A stretch of 64,000 nucleotides of DNA from DATLFA01 sp035525225. GTDB lineage: Bacteria; Actinomycetota; Acidimicrobiia; Acidimicrobiales; WLNW01. Under the pieces are notes generated by a model. The model saw nothing but the letters and a program-made list of their open reading frames with translations. It searched no databases and was not told the origin of the DNA. Of the stretch, positions 42,296 to 50,669 are shown in pieces. The stretch lies in contig DATLFA010000034.1 of assembly GCA_035525225.1 (NCBI GenBank), positions 62,001 to 126,000 on the forward strand, given 5' to 3'. The position numbers and the translations under genes were made by a program. The stretch's first letter is position 1; each line of letters opens with the position of its first letter.

Positions 42296-43528
42296 ATGCC
42301 ACAGGCCGCTACGGACTCGCAGGCTACGGATTCGCACTACACCATCATCTCGGCCGATTGTCACGCCGGTGGCAGCCACCAGCAGTACCGCGAGTACCTC
42401 GATCCGGAGTATCGCGACGACTTCGACGCGTGGCGGGGTCGGTACAAGAACCCATTCCGTGATCTGCAAGACGGTGGTCGCATCCGCAACTGGGACGACG
42501 ATCGCCGCAACCGCGATCTCGAGGGCGAAGGCCAGGTCGCCGAAGTGGTGTTCCCCAACACGGTGCCGCCGTTCTTCCCGAGCTTCGTGCTGTTCGCGGG
42601 GCCGCCCAAACCGGACGAGTACGAACATCGCTCGGCCGGCATCCGAGCGCACAACCGGTGGCTCGTCGACTTCTGCAATCGTTTTCCCGAGCGGAGGGCA
42701 GGCATCGGTCAGATCTTCCTCAACGACATCGACGATGCCATCGAGCAGGTGAAGTGGATCAAGGAGCACGGTCTTCGCGGCGGCATCCTGCTGCCCAACG
42801 TGGCGCCCGACGTGAAGTGGGTCAAGCCGCTCTACGACCCCGAGTACGATCGCCTGTGGGCTGTCTGTCAAGACCTCGACGTGCCCATCAACACTCACGG
42901 CGGCACCGGTGCGCCCGACTACGGCAAGTACGCGGTCGCCAACTTGTTGTTCATCAACGAGGTCAGCTTCTACTCGCAACGTCCGCTCGTGCAGTTCATC
43001 TTGTCCGGTGTGTTCGAACGATTCCCCAAGCTCAAGTTCGTCATCACCGAGACCGGCGGCGCGTGGGTGCCCGGTCTGTTGAAGAACCTCGATCGCACGC
43101 TCGATCGCATTCGCAAGACGGGCCGCACCGGCGAGTTGGCCTACAGCGACGAGCACAAGCTCAACAAGCTGGCATCGGAATACTTCGCGCAGAACTGCTA
43201 CGTGGGCGTGAGTCAGCCCGGTCCTCTCGATGCGGCGGCGCGTCACTCCATCGGCATCGACCGGTTCATGTGGGGCAGCGACTACCCGCACGACGAAGGC
43301 ACGATGCCCTACACCCGTGAGCACCTACGGCAGATCTTCAGCGGCGCGCCCGAGCCCGAGATGCGCAAGATCCTCGCCGGCAACGCCGCCGCGGTGTACG
43401 GCTTCGATCTCGACAAACTGGCGCCGCTGGCGAGCAAGGTGGGCCCGACCGTCGGCGAGATCGCCACACCCCTCGACGTGTTGCCCGACCCACCGAACGA
43501 GGCCCTTCTCAAGGGCGTCGACGTCTGA
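42296..43528 (+). CDS. Amidohydrolase family 2 protein
   Basis: A 410-residue amidohydrolase_2 protein. The metal strand is TIISADCHAGG, with a central His in PINTHGGTGAPD, FVITETGGAWVP and GSDYPHDEGTMP at the C-terminal strand. The start at 42296 is taken from position; a Ser/Thr/Gln-rich first 12 residues precede the conserved fold. Seven bases after its stop begins a P450, the same pairing as at 167-2400, and both partners resemble those at the first locus. Confidence 0.88.
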   Translation: MPQAATDSQATDSHYTIISADCHAGGSHQQYREYLDPEYRDDFDAWRGRYKNPFRDLQDGGRIRNWDDDRRNRDLEGEGQVAEVVFPNTVPPFFPSFVLFAGPPKPDEYEHRSAGIRAHNRWLVDFCNRFPERRAGIGQIFLNDIDDAIEQVKWIKEHGLRGGILLPNVAPDVKWVKPLYDPEYDRLWAVCQDLDVPINTHGGTGAPDYGKYAVANLLFINEVSFYSQRPLVQFILSGVFERFPKLKFVITETGGAWVPGLLKNLDRTLDRIRKTGRTGELAYSDEHKLNKLASEYFAQNCYVGVSQPGPLDAAARHSIGIDRFMWGSDYPHDEGTMPYTREHLRQIFSGAPEPEMRKILAGNAAAVYGFDLDKLAPLASKVGPTVGEIATPLDVLPDPPNEALLKGVDV

Positions 43529-43535
43529 GCGCGCC

Positions 43536-44723
43536 ATGAGCATCGTCGAGTTCGATCCTTTCGAGGTAGATGCCGATATTCCCCACGACGCGCACCGCGC
43601 GCTGCGGTCGTCGTGCCCCGTGGCGCAGATACCGGTCGGGTGGTTCCTCGCCCGCCACGGCGATGTCGTGACCGGTGTCAAAGCCGTCGACACGTTCCGC
43701 TCGAGCTATCGCGAACCGGGCGTGGTGGTGCCCGAAGAAGAGCAGCTCGTGAGCGAGATGCCCGAGCCGCGGCACGGCAAGGTCCGCCGCATCATCAACG
43801 CCGTCGTTGCCCATCACAAGGCGATGCGCGTCGAGCCGTTCGTGCGAGAGCTCTCCTACGAATACCTCGAACCTCTCTTGGAGCGCGGCCACGGCGAGAT
43901 GGTCGAAGACTTCGCGGCACCGATTCCGATCAACGTCATCTCGCACATGATCGGAGTACCCCGACAAGACTGGCCGCTGTTCCGCGGATGGTCCGACGAC
44001 GTCGTGCGGGGCGAGTACGTCAACAAGAACCGCACCGAGCGCGGCGAAGGGTTTGGCGGAGGCCATCCCGAGTTTGCGGCGTACGTCGACGATCTCATCC
44101 GCGAGCGACGCACAAGCGACGAGCGGCCCGACGACCTCGTGACACGCTTGCTCTTCACCGAGATAGACGGTCACCGACTGACCGACGTCGAGATTCGCAC
44201 CCAAGTGATCAGCCTGATCCTCGGTGGCAACGAGACGACGCGTCACCTCATCGCCAACATGTTGGCGCGCATCGTGACTCGGCCCGCATTGTTCGACGCG
44301 CTAAAGGCCGATCCGACGCTGATCGCAAAAGCGGTCGAAGAATCGCTGCGCTTCGATCCGCCGATCCATCAGATGATCCGCACCATCGAGACGGCGACCG
44401 ATGTTTTCGGGGCCCCGATGTGTCCGGGCGAGAAGGTGGTGTTCGGTGTCGCATCGGCCAATCGCGACGAAGACGTCTTCCCGAACTCCGACGAGTTCCG
44501 CCTCGACCGTCCGAACGGGCGTGAGCACTTGGCGTTCGGCGATGGCCCTCACATCTGTCCCGGTCAGGCGGTCGCCCGCCTCGAGGCACGGGTCACGGTC
44601 GAGGTCTTTTGCGAACGGGTCCGCCACGCGTACCCCGATGCCGGATGGGTCTACGAGAAGGTGCCGGTCTTTTGGGCGAATGGCCCCAAGACCCTGCCGC
44701 TGAACCTCGTCGCGGAGGGCTGA
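43536..44723 (+). CDS. Cytochrome P450
   Basis: A 395-residue P450 with GGNETTRHL (I-helix), EESLR (K-helix) and FGDGPHICPGQAVAR (heme Cys). It is a close paralogue of the P450 at 167-1360, sharing for example GVVVPEE, IPINVI, ERGEG and HPEFA. It follows the amidohydrolase by seven bases with no obvious ribosome-binding site, implying coupling. The in-frame sequence upstream of the ATG at 43536 belongs to the amidohydrolase and was dropped. Confidence 0.95.
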   Translation: MSIVEFDPFEVDADIPHDAHRALRSSCPVAQIPVGWFLARHGDVVTGVKAVDTFRSSYREPGVVVPEEEQLVSEMPEPRHGKVRRIINAVVAHHKAMRVEPFVRELSYEYLEPLLERGHGEMVEDFAAPIPINVISHMIGVPRQDWPLFRGWSDDVVRGEYVNKNRTERGEGFGGGHPEFAAYVDDLIRERRTSDERPDDLVTRLLFTEIDGHRLTDVEIRTQVISLILGGNETTRHLIANMLARIVTRPALFDALKADPTLIAKAVEESLRFDPPIHQMIRTIETATDVFGAPMCPGEKVVFGVASANRDEDVFPNSDEFRLDRPNGREHLAFGDGPHICPGQAVARLEARVTVEVFCERVRHAYPDAGWVYEKVPVFWANGPKTLPLNLVAEG

Positions 44724-44758
44724 AAGTCAGTGCTCGGCGAAACTCAGCGCAGCGAAAC

Positions 44759-45562
44759 TCAGTAGTGGACCGAGCCGGCGATACCGCCGCCGGCGACGAT
44801 TGCGTCGCCGGTGATCGAGATCGACCGCGGTGATGCCAGGAACGCCACCACCCACGCCACCTCTTCGGCGGTGATGATCCGGCCGACGAGGATGCGTTGC
44901 GCCATCTGTGCCTCGAGCTCGTCGATCGGCACACCGAGGCTGACGGCACGCGACTCCATCGCACCGATCACCGCTTCGGTCTTCGTCGCGCCCGGGTGTA
45001 CGACGGTCACGTTGATACCCGACGGGCCGAGCTCGTCGGCGAGCACTTTGGTCAGCGCGGCGACCGACACGTTGCGCACCGCGCCGATGATGCTGCCGCC
45101 CAAGCGCGCCGCGAGGCCCGAGATGTTGATGATGCGACCCCAACCGTTTTCGACCATGAACGGTGCGACCTCGCGGGCGCAACGCAGATAGCCCATCACC
45201 TTCACGTTGACATCGTCGTAGAACGCGCTGTCCGTGATGTCGGCCAGCTTGGGTGGGATGCCGGGCCCGCCGCCGGGACGGGCTGCGTTGTTCACGAGGA
45301 TGTCGATACCACCGAGCTGCTCGCGCACCTGCGCGACCATCGCCCGGACGGAGGCGTCGTCACCCGTCTCGACCTCGACCGGGAAGATCATGCGACCGGA
45401 GCCGGCGCGTAGTTCGGCGGCGGCCTCATCGAGCCGAGTACGGTCGCGCGCCGCGATGGCGACATCGCATCCTTCGTCGGCGAGTACGCGGGCGATGGCC
45501 TTGCCGATGCCGCGACTGCCGCCGGTGACCAATGCGCGCTTGCCGTTCAGCTGCAGGTCCAT
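44759..45562 (-). CDS. SDR-fold protein lacking the catalytic Tyr and Lys
   Basis: A 267-residue short-chain dehydrogenase-fold protein. The cofactor motif TGGSRGIG and NNAA are present and the C-terminus is typical (TGDAIVAGGGIAGS). In place of YxxxK it reads IGAVRN, so the Tyr is Ile and the Lys is replaced by Arg. It may bind NAD(P) without classical dehydrogenase chemistry, or use other residues. It converges on the P450 gene. A short direct repeat (GCGAAACTCAG, twice) lies between their ends. The ATG at 45562 is standard. Confidence 0.88.
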   Translation of the reverse strand: MDLQLNGKRALVTGGSRGIGKAIARVLADEGCDVAIAARDRTRLDEAAAELRAGSGRMIFPVEVETGDDASVRAMVAQVREQLGGIDILVNNAARPGGGPGIPPKLADITDSAFYDDVNVKVMGYLRCAREVAPFMVENGWGRIINISGLAARLGGSIIGAVRNVSVAALTKVLADELGPSGINVTVVHPGATKTEAVIGAMESRAVSLGVPIDELEAQMAQRILVGRIITAEEVAWVVAFLASPRSISITGDAIVAGGGIAGSVHY

Positions 45563-45627
45563 CGCTGCCTCATTTCTCGGTGGGGGCTTCGCCGCGTCCC
45601 GCCGGACGCCCGCTGCTTCGTAGCACT

Positions 45628-46542
45628 ATGTTGGCGCGCATGGAAAACCATCCGCGCATCATTCGTTCATTGGTCTTCTCGCAGGCCCACGACGAAGACA
45701 AGATCATGCAGCTCGCCGAGATGGGCATGGACGCGATCTGCCTCGACATGGAAGACCTCACGCCCACACCGTTCAAGGAACAAGCGAGGCGCGTGGTGCC
45801 AGTCGTTGCCACCAAGCTCGCACAGCAAGGGCTCGCCGTGTTCATCCGAACGAACAGCATCGCAGATGGTGCGGCGGCCGACCTCGACGCGGTCGTGTCG
45901 ACCGACGTGCATTGCGTCAGCTTGCCCAAGGCGACGTCGGCCGACGAGGTGGTCGAGTACGCCGCGCTGGTGACCGCGGCCGAGGGCCTCGAGGACCTGC
46001 CACTCGGGTACACCCTCGTACGACCGGTCATCGAGACGGCCATGGGTGTCAAGAACGCCTACGAGATCGCCGCCGCCTCGCCGCGCGTGGCCTACATGGG
46101 TGGCGTCTCCGGCAGCATGTGGGGCGACCTGGGGGCGTCGCTCGGCTATACGCCCATGCCCGACGGCAAGGAGACGTTCTACGTACGGTCCAAGGTGCTC
46201 GTCGACGTACGGGCCGCGGGTGTGCCGTTCCCGATCGGCGGCGGCGGCATGTATCACAAGGATCCGGACGGCTATCGCGACTTCGCCATCGAGTGCAAGG
46301 GTCTCGGCTACGACGGCATGCACGTTGCCGGCGATGCCGAGCTCATCGCGCTCGTGAACGACGTGTTCACCCCCACGAAAGAACAGATCGACGAGATCTT
46401 GCACCTGATGCCATTCGTCGAAGCCGCGGAGAGCGAAGGCCACACCACGTTCTATGTCGACGGTCGGCTCTTCGATCTGGCCGGCGCAGTGCGCGCTCGT
46501 GAACAACTCGATCTGGCCCGTCGTATCGGCATGATCGACTAG
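45628..46542 (+). CDS. HpcH/HpaI aldolase / CitE-like citrate lyase beta family protein
   Basis: A 304-residue TIM-barrel lyase (PF03328). The motifs are the N-terminal RSLVFSQAHDE, LDMEDLTPTPFK (metal-ligand acid), FIRTNS (the Arg of the substrate pocket) and PVIETAMGV (Glu ligand). Such enzymes cleave or form malyl-, citramalyl- or other 3-hydroxyacyl-CoA bonds. The ATG at 45628 is used; a second at 45640 (MENHPR) is equally possible. It is followed 19 bases later by a tandem CoA-transferase, which could supply its CoA-thioester substrate (inference). Confidence 0.88.
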   Translation: MLARMENHPRIIRSLVFSQAHDEDKIMQLAEMGMDAICLDMEDLTPTPFKEQARRVVPVVATKLAQQGLAVFIRTNSIADGAAADLDAVVSTDVHCVSLPKATSADEVVEYAALVTAAEGLEDLPLGYTLVRPVIETAMGVKNAYEIAAASPRVAYMGGVSGSMWGDLGASLGYTPMPDGKETFYVRSKVLVDVRAAGVPFPIGGGGMYHKDPDGYRDFAIECKGLGYDGMHVAGDAELIALVNDVFTPTKEQIDEILHLMPFVEAAESEGHTTFYVDGRLFDLAGAVRAREQLDLARRIGMID

Positions 46543-46561
46543 CAGTCACACTCCGCGCGTC

Positions 46562-48919
46562 GTGTCCGATACCTTGCCGTTCGCCGGCGTCACCATCGTC
46601 GATCTCACCGGTGACGTAGGTGAATTGTGCGGACGCATATTGGCCGAACTCGGTGCCCACGTCATCAGGGTCGAGCCGCCGGGCGGTGCGCCCTCTCGTG
46701 CCCGCGACGAGGGCCTCTGGTGGGCGTATCGCAACGCCAACAAACACGGTCTCGTGCTCGACCTCGACGATGCCGGTGACCGGGGCCGCCTCGATGCGAT
46801 CTTGGCGAACGCGGACGTGGTGCTCGATTCGACTGCCCCGGGCGACCATCGGCCGGGCCTCGACCCGGTCGCTCTCTCGGAGCGTCACTCGCATCTGATC
46901 GTGTGCTCGATGACCTGGTTCGGGTTGCACGGCCCGTATGCGCGCTACGTCGCCACCGACGACGTGGTGGTGGCGATGTCGGGCGTGTTGTCGTCGTCCG
47001 GCACGTCGTGGCAGCCACCGGTGTCGATGCCGGGGTCGTTGGCGTCCGATGTGGTCAGTGTGATGGGCGGAGTGGCGACCGCGCTCGCGCTCGAACAAAG
47101 GCGGGCCAATCAGGTGGGTCAAATACTCGATGTGTCGGCGCTCGAGGCGGTCGCGCAGATCGACAGCTGGGCGATGCCCAATGCCTCGGCGATCGCGAAT
47201 GCCAAAGCATCGGCGCGACGCGTGCGCAGTGGCGAGAAAGGTTTGTATCCCGCACTGTGCATGCAAGACGGATGGGCGCGGTTGGTACTCATCGCGCCGC
47301 GGCAGTGGTGGTCGCTGTTCGAATGGATGGGCTCGCCCGAAGCGTTCGCCGACCCTTATTGGCAGTTTCCCTTCAATCGTTTCGCCAACACCGATGTGCT
47401 CAACCCGATGCTGCAGGAGTTCTACGGTTCGATGACGACGGTGGCCGCGTCGGTCGAGTCGCAACGGCGAGGGCTCGTCGTCACGCCGATGCTGACACCG
47501 AGTCAAGTGGTGAGCGACGAGCACTTGAGGTCGAGGGGCACGTTCGTCGACGTCGAGCTTTCACCGGGCGTCACGGTGCCGATGACCAACGGCCTGTTCG
47601 AGTTCGACGGTGTGCGTGCGGGCTTCTCCAATGGTGCGCCGAGCCTCGGTCACGACGATCCGATACCCGTCGCGTCAACGACTCGCCCAGGCGTTGGGCG
47701 GCGGCGCGCCCGTCCGCTCGAGGGCGTACTGGTGCTCGACTTCGGCCACGGTGGTGTCGGTGTGCAGGGTGGGCGTTTGCTCGCCGAGTACGGCGCCGAC
47801 GTCATCAAGGTCGAGAGCCGCAGCTATCTGGACTTCATGCGGGCGATGGGCGGAGGCGAGATGACGCCGTCGTTCGCGTCGTCGAGCCGCAGCAAGCGCA
47901 GCTTCGGCGTCGACCTGAAGCAGCGCGACGGTGTCGAGCTGGTGAAGCAGTTGGTCGCGCACGCCGACGTCATCATCGAGAACAATTCCACCGGCACGAT
48001 GGCGTTGCTCGGACTCGGCTACGACGAGCTGCGCGAGATCAACCCGGCGATCGTGTACGTATCGAGTCAGCTGCTCGGCTCGACGGGCACGCGCGCGCAT
48101 TGGTCAGGGTACGGGCCGTCCGCACAGGCTTACGGCGGGCTGTCGCACTTGTGGCGCTTCGCCGACAGCGATCCCGTGCCCAACATGCAGAACCATCCCG
48201 ATCTGCTCGCCGGCTATCTCGTCGGGCTCGGCGCGATCGCCGGCCTCTATGGGCGAGCTCGTCGCGGGGCGGGTGTGCACTGCGAGCTCGCGCAAGTCGA
48301 GGTCATCGTCAACCTGCTCGGCGATCTCTTCCTCGCCGAGGCGATCGCGCCGGGCACGGTCGGTCCTGTTGGCAACGATGACCCTCGCGGTGCGCCGTGG
48401 GGCGTGTTCCCCTGTAGTGGCCACGAGAACTGGTGCGTGATCTGCGTACGTGACGACATCGAGTGGCAGGGCCTCGTCGCCGCGATGGGCAATCCGGCGT
48501 GGGCGACCGACAGTCGATGGGCGAGCGCGGCCGATCGCCTCGCCGCGCGCGACGAACTCGGCGCGCTCGTTGCCGAGTGGACGCGCCCCCGGTCGCCCGA
48601 CGAAGTGACCACGGCGTGTCAGGCGCAACGAGTGCCCGCAGGGCCGATGCGCTATCCGGTCGAGTTGTTGAACGATCCGCATCTGCTGAGCCGCGGATTT
48701 CCCACCGAGATCGAACAGCCGGGCGCGGGGACGTTGACCGTCGACGGGTCGTCGTTCGCGGCGAGCGGCATGGCGCCTCCGGTGATCGGTCCCGCTCCCG
48801 CGCTCGGTGAACACACTTGCGAGATCGCGCGTGAATTGTTGGGCCTCACCGACGACGAGATCGAGCAACTGATCGCGTCGGGCGTGCTCGAAGTGCCGGT
48901 TACACGCCCCACGGGCTGA
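46562..48919 (+). CDS. Tandem two-domain CaiB/BaiF CoA-transferase
   Basis: A 785-residue protein with two class III CoA-transferase domains. Domain 1 (about 1-365) has ILAELGAHVIRVEPPGG and CSMTWFGLHGPY. Domain 2 (about 385-785) has RLLAEYGADVIKVES, SKRSFGVDLKQ and GYGPSAQAYGGL. It starts with a GTG. It shares the double architecture of the 820-residue protein at 16427 but differs widely in sequence, so the two are not a recent duplication. Its end overlaps the opposing MerB-like gene by 20 bases. The CitE-like gene is immediately upstream. Confidence 0.92.
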   Translation: MSDTLPFAGVTIVDLTGDVGELCGRILAELGAHVIRVEPPGGAPSRARDEGLWWAYRNANKHGLVLDLDDAGDRGRLDAILANADVVLDSTAPGDHRPGLDPVALSERHSHLIVCSMTWFGLHGPYARYVATDDVVVAMSGVLSSSGTSWQPPVSMPGSLASDVVSVMGGVATALALEQRRANQVGQILDVSALEAVAQIDSWAMPNASAIANAKASARRVRSGEKGLYPALCMQDGWARLVLIAPRQWWSLFEWMGSPEAFADPYWQFPFNRFANTDVLNPMLQEFYGSMTTVAASVESQRRGLVVTPMLTPSQVVSDEHLRSRGTFVDVELSPGVTVPMTNGLFEFDGVRAGFSNGAPSLGHDDPIPVASTTRPGVGRRRARPLEGVLVLDFGHGGVGVQGGRLLAEYGADVIKVESRSYLDFMRAMGGGEMTPSFASSSRSKRSFGVDLKQRDGVELVKQLVAHADVIIENNSTGTMALLGLGYDELREINPAIVYVSSQLLGSTGTRAHWSGYGPSAQAYGGLSHLWRFADSDPVPNMQNHPDLLAGYLVGLGAIAGLYGRARRGAGVHCELAQVEVIVNLLGDLFLAEAIAPGTVGPVGNDDPRGAPWGVFPCSGHENWCVICVRDDIEWQGLVAAMGNPAWATDSRWASAADRLAARDELGALVAEWTRPRSPDEVTTACQAQRVPAGPMRYPVELLNDPHLLSRGFPTEIEQPGAGTLTVDGSSFAASGMAPPVIGPAPALGEHTCEIARELLGLTDDEIEQLIASGVLEVPVTRPTG

Positions 48920-49625
48920 CGTCGACACCGAGGCTGCGCATCCGTTCGAAGATGGCCTCGGGGTTCATCGACTGCGGCGGCCAGTGGTAGTCCCATCCAC
49001 GGATGCCGACCGCTGGTTCGACGTAGCGGCGAACCTGATCGAGCGTCATGTATACACCGCGGCGACCGATCATCTTTTCGTACTGCTCGCCGTGCGCGCG
49101 ATCGATGACCAGGTTGGTGTTGTCGCACATGTATTTCATGTCGTCGTGTACCCAGTCCCACGGCGGGACCGCGATGTGCACGAGCGGATCAGCGGGCGTC
49201 GTGCGCTGTATCTCGAACGACTTGGACCACAACGTGATCGGATCGAGGCAGCAGGCGCAATACGACTCGAGTCGCACCTCGTTGCCATGGAACGCGGGCA
49301 TGTTGGACACGGCCACCGCTTCGTGCGCGCAACCGATGAAGCTGTGGAACTGGTCGCCGACATACATCTCGACCTGGCTGGGAAACGCCGAATACGGCGG
49401 CGCCTTGAGGATGTCGCAATTCGGCGAGTCTTGATCGACGACCACGACGATGCCGGTCTGCAGCAACTTGAGCGCCTGTACGATCTGGCGGCGAGTCAGT
49501 TCGGTGCCCTCGTGCATCTGCCGCAGATTGGGAGCACGGCCGGTCTCGGCCCAGAAATCGAAGATGAACTTGCGCAACAACAGTGATTCGTCGGTCCACT
49601 CGACCAAGGGAACGTATTGAGCCAT
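48900..49625 (-). CDS. MerB-like (organomercurial lyase-fold) protein
   Basis: A 241-residue protein with an N-terminal winged-helix-like part (about 12-65) and a C-terminal domain whose cysteine layout resembles alkylmercury lyase. Cys99 and Glu102 (GCAHE) align with the catalytic Cys/Asp of MerB, Cys123 (LESYC) with its structural Cys, and Cys167 (YMCDN) with its second catalytic Cys. The spacing is nearly that of MerB (96, 117, 159). No merA, merR or transport gene is nearby, so mercury resistance is not supported. A protein of this fold with another function is the alternative. The ATG at 49625 is standard. Confidence 0.6.
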   Translation of the reverse strand: MAQYVPLVEWTDESLLLRKFIFDFWAETGRAPNLRQMHEGTELTRRQIVQALKLLQTGIVVVVDQDSPNCDILKAPPYSAFPSQVEMYVGDQFHSFIGCAHEAVAVSNMPAFHGNEVRLESYCACCLDPITLWSKSFEIQRTTPADPLVHIAVPPWDWVHDDMKYMCDNTNLVIDRAHGEQYEKMIGRRGVYMTLDQVRRYVEPAVGIRGWDYHWPPQSMNPEAIFERMRSLGVDVSPWGV

Positions 49626-49691
49626 GGCCGCACACTAACGGGAGCGGGAAGCAGGGCGCTGCTACCGTCCGGCCGTCCGAAAGGGGGCAAT

Positions 49692-50510
49692 GTGGCCAAG
49701 GTTCTGTCCGAGGTGCTCGCGGCACAATTCGATCTCGATGGGCGCGTCGCGGCCGTCACCGGCGGTGCGAGCGGCATCGGGGAGGCGACGTGCGCCGTAC
49801 TCGCGGACGCAGGCGCCGCGGTGGTGGTAGCCGACATCGACGAAGCGGGTGCCGTGCGTACCGCGCGACGCATCACCGACGGGGGAGGGCGCGCCGTCGC
49901 GGTGCGCACCGATACGACTCGTCGGGCCGACCTCGATGCCGCGATCGACCGGGCGGTGGCCAACTTCGGTGGGCTCGACATCATGTGCAACGTCGCGGGC
50001 GTGGCGAGTGACGGTCACATCGACGACGTCACGGAAGACGAGCTCGACCGAGTGGTCGCCATCAACCTCAAGGGCGTGGTCTTCGGTTGCCAGGCGGCGC
50101 TGCGGGTGATGAAGCCGCGCGGCAGCGGCGTCATCGTCAACGTGTCGTCGACCGGCATCGACGTGCCGGTCCCCGGCAATGGCGTCTACGCCATGACCAA
50201 GGCGGCCGTCGCGATGCTGTCGATGGTGCTCGCCGCGGAGGCGGGGCCGCATGGCATCCGGGTCAACGCCATTGCGCCGGGCGCCACGATCACCAATTTC
50301 TCGCAACGCCACCTCTACGACGACGAGGGCAATGTCTCGCAGGAGAAGTTCGACGCGTTCGTCGAGCGGATGAAGGGGTTCTCGCCCTTGCACATCGTCG
50401 GCGAGGCGATGGATCAGGCCCTGTTGATCCTGTACCTGGTGTCCCCGGCCGGCCGCTACGCGACGGGCAACATCTTCCGTGTCAACGGCGGCCAAGCCAT
50501 GGCCTGGTGA
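49692..50510 (+). CDS. SDR family oxidoreductase
   Basis: A 272-residue classical SDR with TGGASGIG, NVAG in place of NNAG, NVSSTG, the catalytic YAMTK and the C-terminal VNGG. The GTG at 49692 has an AAGGGGG site upstream; an earlier ATG at 49617 would overlap the divergent MerB-like gene. The substrate is unknown. After its stop lies copy 3 of the dispersed inverted repeat, then the Rieske oxygenase gene. Confidence 0.9.
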   Translation: MAKVLSEVLAAQFDLDGRVAAVTGGASGIGEATCAVLADAGAAVVVADIDEAGAVRTARRITDGGGRAVAVRTDTTRRADLDAAIDRAVANFGGLDIMCNVAGVASDGHIDDVTEDELDRVVAINLKGVVFGCQAALRVMKPRGSGVIVNVSSTGIDVPVPGNGVYAMTKAAVAMLSMVLAAEAGPHGIRVNAIAPGATITNFSQRHLYDDEGNVSQEKFDAFVERMKGFSPLHIVGEAMDQALLILYLVSPAGRYATGNIFRVNGGQAMAW

Positions 50511-50553
50511 TCCCCGCCCTCGAGTCCCACTGCCCCCAATCCCATCCGAACTC

Positions 50554-50590
50554 GCAGCACAACGTCGGACACAGTCCGACGTTGTGCTGC
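50554..50590. repeat. Dispersed inverted repeat, copy 3
   Basis: Perfect 17-base arms, 50554-50570 (GCAGCACAACGTCGGAC) and 50574-50590, surround a 3-base loop. It lies between two rightward genes, 43 bases after the SDR stop and 80 bases before the Rieske start, a position fitting a terminator. The 159-base gap around it holds no other recognisable feature. Confidence 0.8.
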
Positions 50591-50669
50591 CAGAACGGGC
50601 CCGTCAGGGCTGTTCGGGCAGGATCGCGATGTCGTGGCTCCAGCGGCCGCCCCGCTCTAACCTGGGGCC

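Noticed and set aside
48900..49625. Calling the gene merB and inferring mercury resistance
   Set aside because: Only the fold-level Cys spacing supports it. There is no mer operon context, and the Asp partner is replaced by Glu.
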